Shown here piece after piece: positions 18,415 to 25,936 of a DNA stretch of 64,000 nucleotides. The stretch covers positions 248,001 to 312,000 of the forward strand of contig NZ_JXYE01000003.1 in the NCBI RefSeq assembly GCF_000967725.1. Reading direction: 5' to 3'. The notes under the pieces were generated by a model, which was not told where the DNA came from, ran no database searches, and was given only the letters and a program-made list of their open reading frames with translations. The position numbers were made by a program, and so were the translations under genes. How positions within the stretch are numbered: the stretch's first letter is position 1; every line of letters starts with the position of its first letter. The stretch comes from Loktanella sp. S4079. GTDB lineage: Bacteria; Pseudomonadota; Alphaproteobacteria; Rhodobacterales; Rhodobacteraceae.

Positions 18415-19091
18415 CCCACGAAGAACTACTCGCGCTAAAGCTACCGCTTTTCGAAGGCGTTTCTCTTGCCGAGATCGTCAACATCCCCATTGCGATCAAC
18501 GAAAAGAGTTGTGAAGCATGGCAAACCGTTTTCGATCAGCACGACAATTCCAACGATCTCTATTTTTTGCTCTCGGGGTCTCTTCTCGCCGTGTATTGGA
18601 CAAACGAAGGGCGCGAGATCGTGTTTTCTCGGTTTCCGGTTGGCGCATATTTTGGTGAACTCGCTGCACTTGATGGCAGTAGCCGCTCGCTTGCGGCTGT
18701 AGCCAAAACCGACGCACGCGTCTTGGTTCTAAAAAGAGAGTCCTTTCTGCGCTTGTTTGATGAAGTCCCCACTATTCGCGACAAAATAGTGCAGCAGCTT
18801 GTCGAACGCGTGCGAATTCTAACTGAACGCAATATGGAAATGACCACGCTATCTGTCGAACAACGTGTTGGCACATATTTGTTCCGTTTGGCGGCAGAAC
18901 ATGGTAAACTTGCATCAGGTGCAGTCATCGACAATGCGCCTACGCACGCTGAAATCGCGGGGACGATTGGGGCCAACCGGGAAATGGTAAGCCGTTCAAT
19001 CAGCAAGTTGTCAAAGCGTGGTGTCATTAAATCTTCGCGTCAGCGGATTGAAATTCTTGACCCAGAGGCGCTGGCAGAAGAACTGAACTAA
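18411..19091 (+). CDS. Crp/Fnr-family cyclic-nucleotide-responsive regulator
   Basis: The 226 residues start at the ATG overlapping the cyclase stop; an upstream in-frame extension is open but would run through cyclase codons. Residues about 15-130 form a cyclic-nucleotide-binding domain with FGELAALDGSSRSLAAV, which keeps the Glu and the Arg-Ser of the phosphate-binding cassette, so cAMP binding is plausible. No N-terminal or central Cys cluster of FNR type is present. Residues about 140-226 hold the HTH: THAEIAGTIGANREMVSRSI followed by KLSKRGVIK. The translational coupling to a cyclase suggests that it reads the cyclase's product. Its targets may include this operon. Confidence 0.92.
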   Translation: MTHEELLALKLPLFEGVSLAEIVNIPIAINEKSCEAWQTVFDQHDNSNDLYFLLSGSLLAVYWTNEGREIVFSRFPVGAYFGELAALDGSSRSLAAVAKTDARVLVLKRESFLRLFDEVPTIRDKIVQQLVERVRILTERNMEMTTLSVEQRVGTYLFRLAAEHGKLASGAVIDNAPTHAEIAGTIGANREMVSRSISKLSKRGVIKSSRQRIEILDPEALAEELN

Positions 19092-19165
19092 CAGTGCGAG
19101 AACGCACATACCTGAGTAACCATTGCCGCTAGCCTCGTGCCAGCGATTTGCTTAAAGGCCTTGTT

Positions 19166-19252
19166 ATGAGATTATTTAGTATGTTTGGACCAGAGGGGGT
19201 CGTCGGCGTCGTTCTTGGCGTTGCTCTACTGTTGCCAACTTTCATCGGGTAA
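19166..19252 (+). CDS. Possible 28-residue membrane peptide
   Basis: This short ORF, too small for most gene finders, encodes MRLFSMFGPEGVVGVVLG followed by a hydrophobic run ending LLLPTFIG. It has a basic start and a single predicted membrane segment of about 17 residues. The Shine-Dalgarno is weak (AAAGG, about 10 bases upstream). It lies downstream of the Crp-type gene in the same direction. Expression is unproven; it may be a small membrane protein or chance. Confidence 0.3.
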   Translation: MRLFSMFGPEGVVGVVLGVALLLPTFIG

Positions 19253-19348
19253 ATTTGCCGATCTGACTCTTCCTTAAAAAAGTGCTTTTGCCTCTGCGTC
19301 AGCTTGGGCTATGCAACCCACAGACGACTACGAATCAAGGAGACTGCT

Positions 19349-19384
19349 ATGCGAAGAAAGGACGCCCTTCATTTCTGCTGGTAA
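19349..19384 (+). CDS. Possible 11-codon leader ORF
   Basis: The ORF MRRKDALHFCW with stop has a strong AAGGAG seven bases before its ATG, much better than chance spacing. It precedes the 105-residue hypothetical gene by about 75 bases and could be a leader peptide acting on it. Nothing else supports it. Confidence 0.3.
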   Translation: MRRKDALHFCW

Positions 19385-19459
19385 AACAGCTTTGCAGTTC
19401 AGCTGTGCCTAGGGCCAGCATGATATCTCCCCACATTATTTCGTAGATCGGATAGCAAA

Positions 19460-19777
19460 ATGCATCCCCCGTTTTATCCCGTCGACCACAAGGTCGATCC
19501 CAACATATTGCAACCCTATGACGAACGGCCCGTCAAAAGACGCACGACCGCCGAACCGCTACGGTTTGCCGTTGCCTCGCACGATTGGCCACCTGTACCT
19601 TTCGCCGCGCCAGAGCATGATTTTCATGCAGGGATCACGCTTCCCAGTGGGACGGTTGTGGAAGTACGGCCCCAACTTTGGATTGTTCCGCCGCCACAAC
19701 GCAAGATTCGGCATATTATTGGTCGGTGGCTCATTCGGATGGGGCAACGGCTGATCCTTGAAAATCGTCTCGGGTAA
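19460..19777 (+). CDS. Hypothetical protein (105 aa), proline- and arginine-rich
   Basis: I do not recognise this protein. It has a Pro-rich N-terminal half (MHPPFYPVDHKVDPN), then ITLPSGTVVEVRPQLWIVP near residue 65, and a basic amphipathic C-terminus (RKIRHIIGRWLIRMGQRLI) that could lie on a membrane or bind nucleic acid. No signal peptide is present. A weak GGATAG precedes the ATG. Overlapping ORFs in other frames are poorer. It is in the same direction as the following TraB-family gene, about 55 bases away. Confidence 0.5.
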   Translation: MHPPFYPVDHKVDPNILQPYDERPVKRRTTAEPLRFAVASHDWPPVPFAAPEHDFHAGITLPSGTVVEVRPQLWIVPPPQRKIRHIIGRWLIRMGQRLILENRLG

Positions 19778-19832
19778 TTGACCCGAGGCGATCCGCGACT
19801 AAGTTATTTGTGGGAAAACCAAAGGATTTCAG

Positions 19833-20825
19833 ATGTTACTGCGTTCCGCTGCAATTGCATTTTTCACAGCCATTGGGGCATCAGCCAGCGCCGCCTGTAT
19901 TGGCGACAGCTATATCGACACGCTGACACCGGTAGAACATGACCAATTTGACGCGGCTGTTCAGGCTATCCCCTTTTCGCAAGGCGTCATCTGGACGGCC
20001 ACAAAGGCGCAGAAAAACCTGACGATTATTGGAACCATGCACATCTATGATCCCCGGCTCGATGGGATATTTGCGCAAATATCTGACGACATTGCACAGG
20101 CTGACCTTATTTTGGTCGAGGCCACCCCCGAAGACCAAGCGGCTGTACAGCAATTGGTGGTGACGGACCCCGGTAAGCTATTCCTAACCGACGGCCCGAC
20201 ACTGCCCGAACTGCTCGACGACGAAACTTGGACACTGCTATCAAATGCCGCCTCAGAGCGTAGCATACCCAGTTTTATGCTGGCCAAGATGCAACCATGG
20301 TACGCCTCGATGATGCTTGCGATGCCAAGCTGCGCTATGGCGGACGTAATCGCCGGGCGGCGCGGATTGGATCACATGATCATGGATAAGGCGGCAGAAG
20401 CAAATGTGCCCCTACAATCGCTCGAACCCTATGACACGCTGTTTTCCCTGTTCCAAAGCGAACCAATGGACGAACAAATCGAGGCACTGCGCATGTCTTT
20501 GCTGCGACCGGATACGCAGCAACAGGTCTTTGTTGCGATGCTCGACAGCTATTTTGCACAGGATATCGGCGGACTATGGCAAATCTCGCGTTTCGCTCTC
20601 GAAGATTTGCCATCGCTCGATACCGATGAGGCCGCAGCACTATTTGATGAAACGCAACGCGTGATCTTGGATGATCGTAATCACAACTGGATGCCCGTCA
20701 TCGCGCAAGCCACCGATGCTCATAACAACGTCGTCGTTGCTGCCGGTGCGGCACATTTGCTGGGCGAAAACGGGATCATCAACCTACTGCAATCCGAAGG
20801 CTGGACCGTCGCCCGCAGACCCTAA
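19833..20825 (+). CDS. TraB/GumN-family secreted protein
   Basis: The 330 residues start with a signal peptide (MLLRSAAIAFFTAIGASASA followed by ACIGD). The TraB/GumN signature GTMHIYDPR is near residue 70, with ADLILVEATPEDQ shortly after and a C-terminal NVVVAAGAAHLLGENGIINLL. The family (PF01963) is related to Tiki-type metallopeptidase folds; the bacterial members are exported and of unclear role. The gene ends convergently with the DUF2161 gene, the two sharing stop-codon bases. The cut site leaves a Cys near the mature N-terminus, but the preceding residues are a poor lipobox. Confidence 0.85.
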   Translation: MLLRSAAIAFFTAIGASASAACIGDSYIDTLTPVEHDQFDAAVQAIPFSQGVIWTATKAQKNLTIIGTMHIYDPRLDGIFAQISDDIAQADLILVEATPEDQAAVQQLVVTDPGKLFLTDGPTLPELLDDETWTLLSNAASERSIPSFMLAKMQPWYASMMLAMPSCAMADVIAGRRGLDHMIMDKAAEANVPLQSLEPYDTLFSLFQSEPMDEQIEALRMSLLRPDTQQQVFVAMLDSYFAQDIGGLWQISRFALEDLPSLDTDEAAALFDETQRVILDDRNHNWMPVIAQATDAHNNVVVAAGAAHLLGENGIINLLQSEGWTVARRP

Positions 20826-21469
20826 TCGTCTGCATAGTCAATCAATCCCTGGCGACCTGCATCAGTCAATGCGTAAACGCCACGCGTGACACGTTGGAAC
20901 CAGCCATAGTGGTCATCCGCCATGATCTGCGTTGCGACTGGAACGCCAGTTGCGTTTTTGACCTCTGCCCCTTTTGACGGGCCATGCGCTGCCAAATGCC
21001 GCGCACATTTCAGTGCATCTTGGCGATAGCCGGTCACGATCCCATGACGGGTTGCGCCGCCTGCGTTCGGGTCACCCTGCAACCGATCAAAGGCGCGGAC
21101 AAGCCGGTCATGTTTTTTCTTGGATTTGCGTGGCGTGTATGGCGAAGGATCGGCCAGTACCTCAACAAACCCGTCGCGCGTACGGACCGTCATAACGCCC
21201 AGACCAACACGTCGCGCAAGCTGTACATTTGCCTTGAGCGCCTTTGCCCGCCCGCCCGCAGGCACCGCGACATAGACCGCATCAGTGATCGCGAGCCGCG
21301 CAATCCCCTGATGAAAAAGACCGAGAGAAAACCCCAGTTTCAGTTCAACGATAATCATATCATCGCCCCGGCGGGCAACGATATCGGCGGCGCCAACCTC
21401 TCCTTTGACCTCGTACCCTTGCTTTTCAAGATGGGCTTTGACGGGGGGGTATAGATCGGCTTCGCGCAA
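20822..21469 (-). CDS. DUF2161 PD-(D/E)XK nuclease-like protein
   Basis: The 215 residues contain GEVGAADIVARRGDDMIIVELKLGFS at about residues 23-48. That is the D-x(n)-ExK core of PD-(D/E)XK phosphodiesterases, with Asp29 and the ELK motif near residue 42. The C-terminal part (ADDHYGWFQRVTRGVYALTDAG) resembles a small winged-helix domain. DUF2161 proteins are frequent in alphaproteobacteria and proposed to be nucleases; I know of no characterised substrate. The start is TTG, preceded by TAGGAG, with MREADLYPPVKAHLE as the normal family N-terminus. The gene overlaps the stop codon of the TraB-family gene. Confidence 0.85.
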   Translation of the reverse strand: MREADLYPPVKAHLEKQGYEVKGEVGAADIVARRGDDMIIVELKLGFSLGLFHQGIARLAITDAVYVAVPAGGRAKALKANVQLARRVGLGVMTVRTRDGFVEVLADPSPYTPRKSKKKHDRLVRAFDRLQGDPNAGGATRHGIVTGYRQDALKCARHLAAHGPSKGAEVKNATGVPVATQIMADDHYGWFQRVTRGVYALTDAGRQGLIDYADD

Positions 21470-21764
21470 AATGGTCTCCTACGCGGTCAAAGAAAACGAA
21501 ATTGACCACGCAGGCAAGCCCCACCGCCATAGGCAGCGATGGGGGTGGGCACCTATCGACCGCCCAGACGACCGGGAAATCGCGGTGGTCGCACATCAAT
21601 GCGCGCACGGCGCTGTAGGTTTGACACTGGCCGCCCTTGCCGAACGCCACCCGGTTCAGGGCGCACGGCACGGCGATTTTCTGTAGCGGACAGCGGGTTT
21701 TGACCCGGCTTGCGGGGTTTGTGTGATTTACGGGGCATAATTGCACCTTTCGATAAATGATCAT
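21426..21764 (-). CDS. Uncertain Cys-containing hypothetical ORF with frame conflict
   Basis: Two minus-strand frames compete here. The frame 21426-21764 (112 codons) has strong third-position GC bias in its middle (about 79 percent over 57 codons) and protein-like sequence such as CALNRVAFGKGGQCQTYS and CDHRDFPVVWAVDRCPPP, but it lacks a good ribosome binding site. The frame 21553-21738 (61 codons, starting MPRKSHKPRK) has a good AAAGG site but weaker codon bias. A frameshift joining the second start to the first frame, or a non-canonical start, would explain both. The tail overlaps the DUF2161 start. I do not recognise the product. Confidence 0.4.
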   Translation of the reverse strand: MIIYRKVQLCPVNHTNPASRVKTRCPLQKIAVPCALNRVAFGKGGQCQTYSAVRALMCDHRDFPVVWAVDRCPPPSLPMAVGLACVVNFVFFDRVGDHFARSRSIPPRQSPS

Positions 21765-21800
21765 GGGGCCATTTGGGCCCGGCGAAACGCCAATGCGGCG

Positions 21801-21922
21801 CTACTGCGACATGTCCATTGTCAGGGTGCTCCTCTTGAAAAGGGTCGGGCGACAGCTGTGCCCATCTAAAATGGTGAGGCGGTTAAGCGTTCTGATCCAT
21901 TGTCAGGTTCCTCCTTTTCGAT
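21801..21922 (-). promoter_or_regulatory. Leader with two five-codon ORFs behind duplicated ribosome binding sites
   Basis: On the minus strand, AAGGAGG followed by AACCTGACAATGGA opens a five-codon ORF (MDQNA, 21883-21900). Some 65 bases later, AGAGGAG and CACCCTGACAATGGA open another (MDMSQ, 21801-21818). The two start regions match at 17 of 19 positions. A third ribosome binding site follows at about 21745 before the downstream ORF, and shares TATCGAAA with the first. This looks like a cascade of mini-ORFs controlling the downstream gene or genes, for instance by attenuation or ribosome queuing. Confidence 0.5.
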
Positions 21923-22031
21923 ACGTCAATTTACCACACCGCCGATATCCGGTCAAACCAACGCGATGGGGTGACAGGGTCGCTGGACGCTTCTATAACA
22001 CCGCCAAATTCTCCCTTAGAAAGTGACAGCA

Positions 22032-22949
22032 ATGACAACTCTTGTTTTCGGCCACAAAGCACCTGACACAGACAGCACTGGTTCCCCATTGATCTGGGAA
22101 TGGTACCTGAACCACACGGGCATCGAAGCCAAAGCAGCCCTGCTTGGCACACCAAACACCGAAGCTGCTTTTGTTGCCAAACGCTGGGGCTTTGAACTGC
22201 CCGCCGTGATCGAAGATGTGTCAGACGATCAGTCTTGCGTTATCGTTGACACAAACAACCCGGCAGAGCTGCCAGCGAACATCAACAACGCTGATGTGAT
22301 TGCCGTAATCGACCACCACAAACTGACCGGCGGTCTGGAAACGAAGAACCCAATCAACATCACAATTCGTCCGCTCGCATGTACGGCGACAATCATGAAT
22401 GAGATGATGGGCGACAAAGCTGCTGACATGCCAGAAGGCGTCAAAGGCCTGATGCTGTCTTGCATTCTGTCCGACACGCTGGCCTTCCGTTCACCAACAA
22501 CGACAGCTGTCGACAAAGATCTCGCCGAAGCATTGGCCAAAGATCTGGGCATCGACCTAGACGCCTATGCTTCCGAAATGTTCGAAGCAAAATCAGACGT
22601 TTCTGCGTTCTCTGACGCGGAACTGCTGCGCATGGACAGCAAAGAATACGGCGTAGACGGCAAGAAATTCCGTGTGTCCGTTCTGGAAACCACAGCGCCC
22701 AAGATCATCTTGGACCGTCAAGCATCAATCATGGAAACCATGCCAACCGTCGCCAAAGAAGACGGCGTGGACGAGGTACTGTTGTTCGTGGTCGACATCC
22801 TGAACGAAGAAGCAACAATGTTCATCCCGAACGACGTTGTGAAAACCGTTGCTGAGAAATCATTCGACGCCAAAGTCGAAGGTGACAGCGTTGTTCTGCC
22901 CGGCATCATGAGCCGCAAAAAACAGATCATTCCAAACCTCAAGGCCTAA
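22032..22949 (+). CDS. ppaC: Manganese-dependent inorganic pyrophosphatase (family II)
   Basis: The 305 residues start TTLVFGHKAPDTDSTGSPL, the DHH-family motif I of family II pyrophosphatases, with His and two Asp ligands. DTNNP near residue 75 and VIDHHK near residue 95 supply motifs II and III, and SRKKQIIPNL at the C-terminus is the DHHA2 signature that binds substrate. The enzyme hydrolyses pyrophosphate in the cytoplasm and drives biosynthetic reactions forward. I chose the ATG at 22032 over an in-frame GTG three codons earlier. A hairpin terminator follows. Confidence 0.96.
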   Translation: MTTLVFGHKAPDTDSTGSPLIWEWYLNHTGIEAKAALLGTPNTEAAFVAKRWGFELPAVIEDVSDDQSCVIVDTNNPAELPANINNADVIAVIDHHKLTGGLETKNPINITIRPLACTATIMNEMMGDKAADMPEGVKGLMLSCILSDTLAFRSPTTTAVDKDLAEALAKDLGIDLDAYASEMFEAKSDVSAFSDAELLRMDSKEYGVDGKKFRVSVLETTAPKIILDRQASIMETMPTVAKEDGVDEVLLFVVDILNEEATMFIPNDVVKTVAEKSFDAKVEGDSVVLPGIMSRKKQIIPNLKA

Positions 22950-22959
22950 TACGCCGTTC

Positions 22960-22988
22960 GCCCCGGACCATATCCGGGGCCTCTATTT
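22960..22988 (+). terminator. Terminator after ppaC
   Basis: GCCCCGGA and TCCGGGGC form a strong stem with a 5-base loop, followed by CTCTATTTT. The T-run is interrupted but adequate. Confidence 0.7.
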
Positions 22989-23013
22989 TAAGATCAATAA
23001 CAAAGGCCGCGCC

Positions 23014-23889
23014 ATGACCCGGATTATCGAAACTTTCGCAGACATCTCGGGCCAGTATGACGCGGCCTTTGTTGATCTTTGGGGTTGCATGCACAACGGT
23101 GTTCAGGCCCTGCCTGACGCGGTTGCGGCCATGCAAGCCTACCGCGCGCAGGGTGGTGTTGTGGTGCTTGTCACCAACTCACCCCGCCCTTGGGAATCAG
23201 TAGCGCATCAGATCTTGGACTTTGGCATTCCAGAGGATGCATGGGACGCGATTGCGACATCAGGCGACAGCGCGCGTGCTGCCATGTATCGCGGTATTGT
23301 CGGTGAGAAGGTCTATTTCATGGGCGAAAGCCCTCGGGATGACGCCTTTTTCGAACCACTCAAGATCATCAATGATCCCGTGAACATTCAACGCGTTCCG
23401 CTGGATCAGGCCGAAGGCATCGTATGCTGCGGCCCGTTCGATCCGATGGCCAACCTTGATGTGAACCGTGCAGATTTCCTTTACGCCAAGCAAAAGGGTC
23501 TAAAGCTGCTGTGCGCAAATCCAGATATCGTCGTTGATCGTGGCGACGTTCGTGAATGGTGCGCGGGTGCCTTGGCACAGCTATACACTGAAATGGGCGG
23601 AGAGAGCCTGTATTTCGGCAAACCCCATCCCCCCATCTATGATCTGGCGCGCCGTCGGCTTGCCGCGTTGAACAAGGTGCCATCAGACGCACCCATTATC
23701 GCCATTGGTGACGGGCCACACACGGATGTACTTGGCGCGCTCCAAGAAGATCTTGATGTGTTGTTCATTTCGGGCGGATTGGCCGCTGCCGAAACGAAAA
23801 CGACGACACAGCCTGACCCAGACGCGCTTCGTTCATATCTGGACGAACAACAGATCAGCGCGACTTTTGCCATCGGGCACTTGCGCTAA
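23014..23889 (+). CDS. HAD-superfamily class IIA hydrolase (TIGR01459)
   Basis: The 291 residues carry VDLWGCMHNG near residue 20 (motif I; the second Asp is replaced by Trp-Gly as in this subfamily), VLVTNSPRPW near 48 (motif II), KPHPPIYDLAR near 205 (motif III), and IGDGPHTDVLGA near 235 (motif IV). This matches the TIGR01459 group, common in alphaproteobacteria, of uncertain substrate within the NagD/pyridoxal-phosphatase-like class. It is cytoplasmic. It follows ppaC after a terminator and precedes the MaoC gene. Confidence 0.88.
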   Translation: MTRIIETFADISGQYDAAFVDLWGCMHNGVQALPDAVAAMQAYRAQGGVVVLVTNSPRPWESVAHQILDFGIPEDAWDAIATSGDSARAAMYRGIVGEKVYFMGESPRDDAFFEPLKIINDPVNIQRVPLDQAEGIVCCGPFDPMANLDVNRADFLYAKQKGLKLLCANPDIVVDRGDVREWCAGALAQLYTEMGGESLYFGKPHPPIYDLARRRLAALNKVPSDAPIIAIGDGPHTDVLGALQEDLDVLFISGGLAAAETKTTTQPDPDALRSYLDEQQISATFAIGHLR

Positions 23890-23978
23890 CGTAAAGCTTG
23901 ATTTTTCTGCGCTCGCAAAGTAATAAAATTTCAAAGCCGATTGGCGCATGGGATTTTTGTTACTCAATGGAGCGCAAC

Positions 23979-24422
23979 ATGCTAGACAACGCCCCGCGTG
24001 GAACGATCTGTATCGAAGATATCGAGATCGGAATGGTCCGGTCTTTGCGCAAGGTCGTGACCGACCGCGACATTGAGCTATTTGCCGAAGTCTCGACTGA
24101 TCGCAACCCTGTGCACCTCGATGATGACTACGCCCAAGATACAATCTTTGGCGGGCGGATTGCCCATGGGATGCTAACCGCTGGGCTGGTGTCAGCGGTG
24201 ATTGGTGAACAGCTCCCCGGACATGGCACCGTTTATTTGGGGCAAAATCTCAAGTTTTTGGCACCTGTACGCCCCGGCGACATGGTTCTTGCCGAGGTAG
24301 AGGTTGTCGATGTCGATCACGCCAAGCGTCGCGTGACTATGGATACCCGCTGTCTTGTGAACGACAAAAAGGTCCTGATCGGCGATGCGACCGTGCTTGC
24401 CCCATCGCGCAAGTTCGACTGA
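23979..24422 (+). CDS. MaoC-family dehydratase ((R)-specific enoyl-CoA hydratase-like)
   Basis: The 147-residue product has a hot-dog fold signature: DRNPVHLDDDYAQDTIFGGRIAHGML contains the catalytic Asp and His of the hydratase-2 motif, then VSAVIGEQLPGHGTVYL. Such enzymes hydrate enoyl-CoA to (R)-3-hydroxyacyl-CoA and can feed polyhydroxyalkanoate synthesis or fatty-acid breakdown. I place the start at 23979, where GGAG lies six bases upstream; an ATG four codons earlier is possible. It is probably co-transcribed with the HAD gene before it. Confidence 0.88.
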   Translation: MLDNAPRGTICIEDIEIGMVRSLRKVVTDRDIELFAEVSTDRNPVHLDDDYAQDTIFGGRIAHGMLTAGLVSAVIGEQLPGHGTVYLGQNLKFLAPVRPGDMVLAEVEVVDVDHAKRRVTMDTRCLVNDKKVLIGDATVLAPSRKFD

Positions 24423-24534
24423 ACACGCCTGTTTCGTGCGCAACGCTGCGATCCTCATAAGCGCTAAGCCGGATAGATGTTTTCAAGCGATGCTATAGGG
24501 TTGCAGCCCTCCGCAGGCCGCGCTACGCAAGGCC

Positions 24535-25476
24535 ATGCGCATCATCCGAGACACCCTATTTATTGACGCTAGCGACCGCGGAGCCGCTGCAGCGATTGGC
24601 AACTTTGACGGTGTCCACATTGGCCATCAATCTGTGATCGATCTCACCCGTGCAGCTGCAAAGGCAGCCAACTCACCGCTGGGTGTCATGACCTTTGAAC
24701 CGCATCCGCGCAGCTATTTTTCGCGCGATCCAAACCCGTTTCGTCTGATGAATGCAGAGGCCCGCGCGCATCGGCTGGAAAAGCTAGGCGTCGAAAAACT
24801 CTACGAGGTGCCATTTAACAAAGCGCTGGCAAACCTCACACCGCGTGAGTTTGCCCAAGACATCATCACTGATCGGCTTGGGCTGGCGCATGTGGTTGTT
24901 GGCGCTGATTTTTGTTTCGGCAAGGGGCGTAGCGGCTCTGTGACCGAATTGCAGGCCTTTGGCAAAGAAATGGGATTCGGTGTGACCGTTGCACCCATCC
25001 TGGCCGTCGAAGCATCAAATGTATCATCAACCGCGATCCGCCAGGCCCTTAGCGATGGTAAGCCACACGAGGCCGCAGCGATGCTGGGCCACTGGCACCG
25101 CATCGAGGGCGAAGTAATTCGCGGCGATCAGCGCGGGCGTGATCTGGGTTTTCCAACTGCCAATATGTCGATTGCCGGGCTTCACCCGCCAAAATTCGGC
25201 GTCTATGCCGTTAAGGTCGACGTGCTCGATGGGCCCCATCGTGGGTCATATAACGGTGCCGCGTCTATCGGTGTGCGCCCGATGTTTGGCGAAAACATTC
25301 CTAACTGTGAAACCTATTTGTTCGACTTTAAGGGGGATCTCTATGGTGCGACCCTGTCGGTTGCGCTGATCGACTATCTGCGTCCCGAACAAAAGTTCAA
25401 CAGCTTGGACGCGCTTGTCACCCAGATGGCTGCTGATTGCGATACCGCCCGAAAGATCCTGCAAAATGTCGAATGA
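24535..25476 (+). CDS. ribF: Bifunctional riboflavin kinase / FAD synthetase RibF
   Basis: The 313 residues have an N-terminal nucleotidyltransferase domain with AIGNFDGVHIGHQSVI at residues 20-35 and VVGADFCFGKGRSG near 120, and a C-terminal riboflavin kinase domain with GRDLGFPTANM near 200. It converts riboflavin to FMN and FAD. The stop overlaps the YcgN gene by 11 bases, so the two are co-translated. I see no FMN riboswitch upstream. Confidence 0.97.
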   Translation: MRIIRDTLFIDASDRGAAAAIGNFDGVHIGHQSVIDLTRAAAKAANSPLGVMTFEPHPRSYFSRDPNPFRLMNAEARAHRLEKLGVEKLYEVPFNKALANLTPREFAQDIITDRLGLAHVVVGADFCFGKGRSGSVTELQAFGKEMGFGVTVAPILAVEASNVSSTAIRQALSDGKPHEAAAMLGHWHRIEGEVIRGDQRGRDLGFPTANMSIAGLHPPKFGVYAVKVDVLDGPHRGSYNGAASIGVRPMFGENIPNCETYLFDFKGDLYGATLSVALIDYLRPEQKFNSLDALVTQMAADCDTARKILQNVE

Positions 25477-25930
25477 AATCACCCGCACGGGCCTTGCTGA
25501 CAGGTATTGGGAAACCAAGCCGATGGATCAGCTAAGCCAGCCCGAGTGGGAGGCGCTCTGCGACGGATGCGGCAAATGCTGCCTCAACAAGCTAGAGGAC
25601 GAAGACACTGGCGTTGTTGTCACCACCCGCGTTGCCTGCCGGCTTCTGGATGATGACACCTGCATGTGCAGCAACTATCCGATCCGGCACCAATTCGTGC
25701 CAGAGTGCATCGTTCTCACCCCTAAGACCATCGAAGACACGATGTATTGGCTGCCCAAGACCTGCGCCTATCGGCTGATTTACGAAGGGCGGCCGTTGTT
25801 CGACTGGCACCCATTGATTACTGGCGATCCGCAATCCGTGCATCGCGCCGGCGTTTCCGTGCAGGGGATGACCATCCCTGAATTCGAAGTCGACGAAGAC
25901 GATTGGGAAGATCACATAATAGAGGAATAG
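25466..25930 (+). CDS. YcgN-family cysteine cluster protein (UPF0260)
   Basis: The 154 residues contain a Cys cluster, LCDGCGKCCLNKLEDE near residues 30-45, and further cysteines in TCMCSNYPIR and VPECIV. This is the CxxCxxCC pattern of the YkgJ/UPF0260 group, which probably binds a metal or Fe-S cluster. Function is unknown. The start lies within the end of ribF (11-base overlap). The frame is open further upstream, but that would lie wholly within ribF. It sits six bases from the threonine aldolase gene. Confidence 0.9.
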   Translation: MSNEITRTGLADRYWETKPMDQLSQPEWEALCDGCGKCCLNKLEDEDTGVVVTTRVACRLLDDDTCMCSNYPIRHQFVPECIVLTPKTIEDTMYWLPKTCAYRLIYEGRPLFDWHPLITGDPQSVHRAGVSVQGMTIPEFEVDEDDWEDHIIEE

Positions 25931-25936
25931 AGCTGT

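Noticed and set aside
24423..24534. FMN riboswitch before ribF
   Set aside because: The 112-base gap lacks the conserved RFN element segments.
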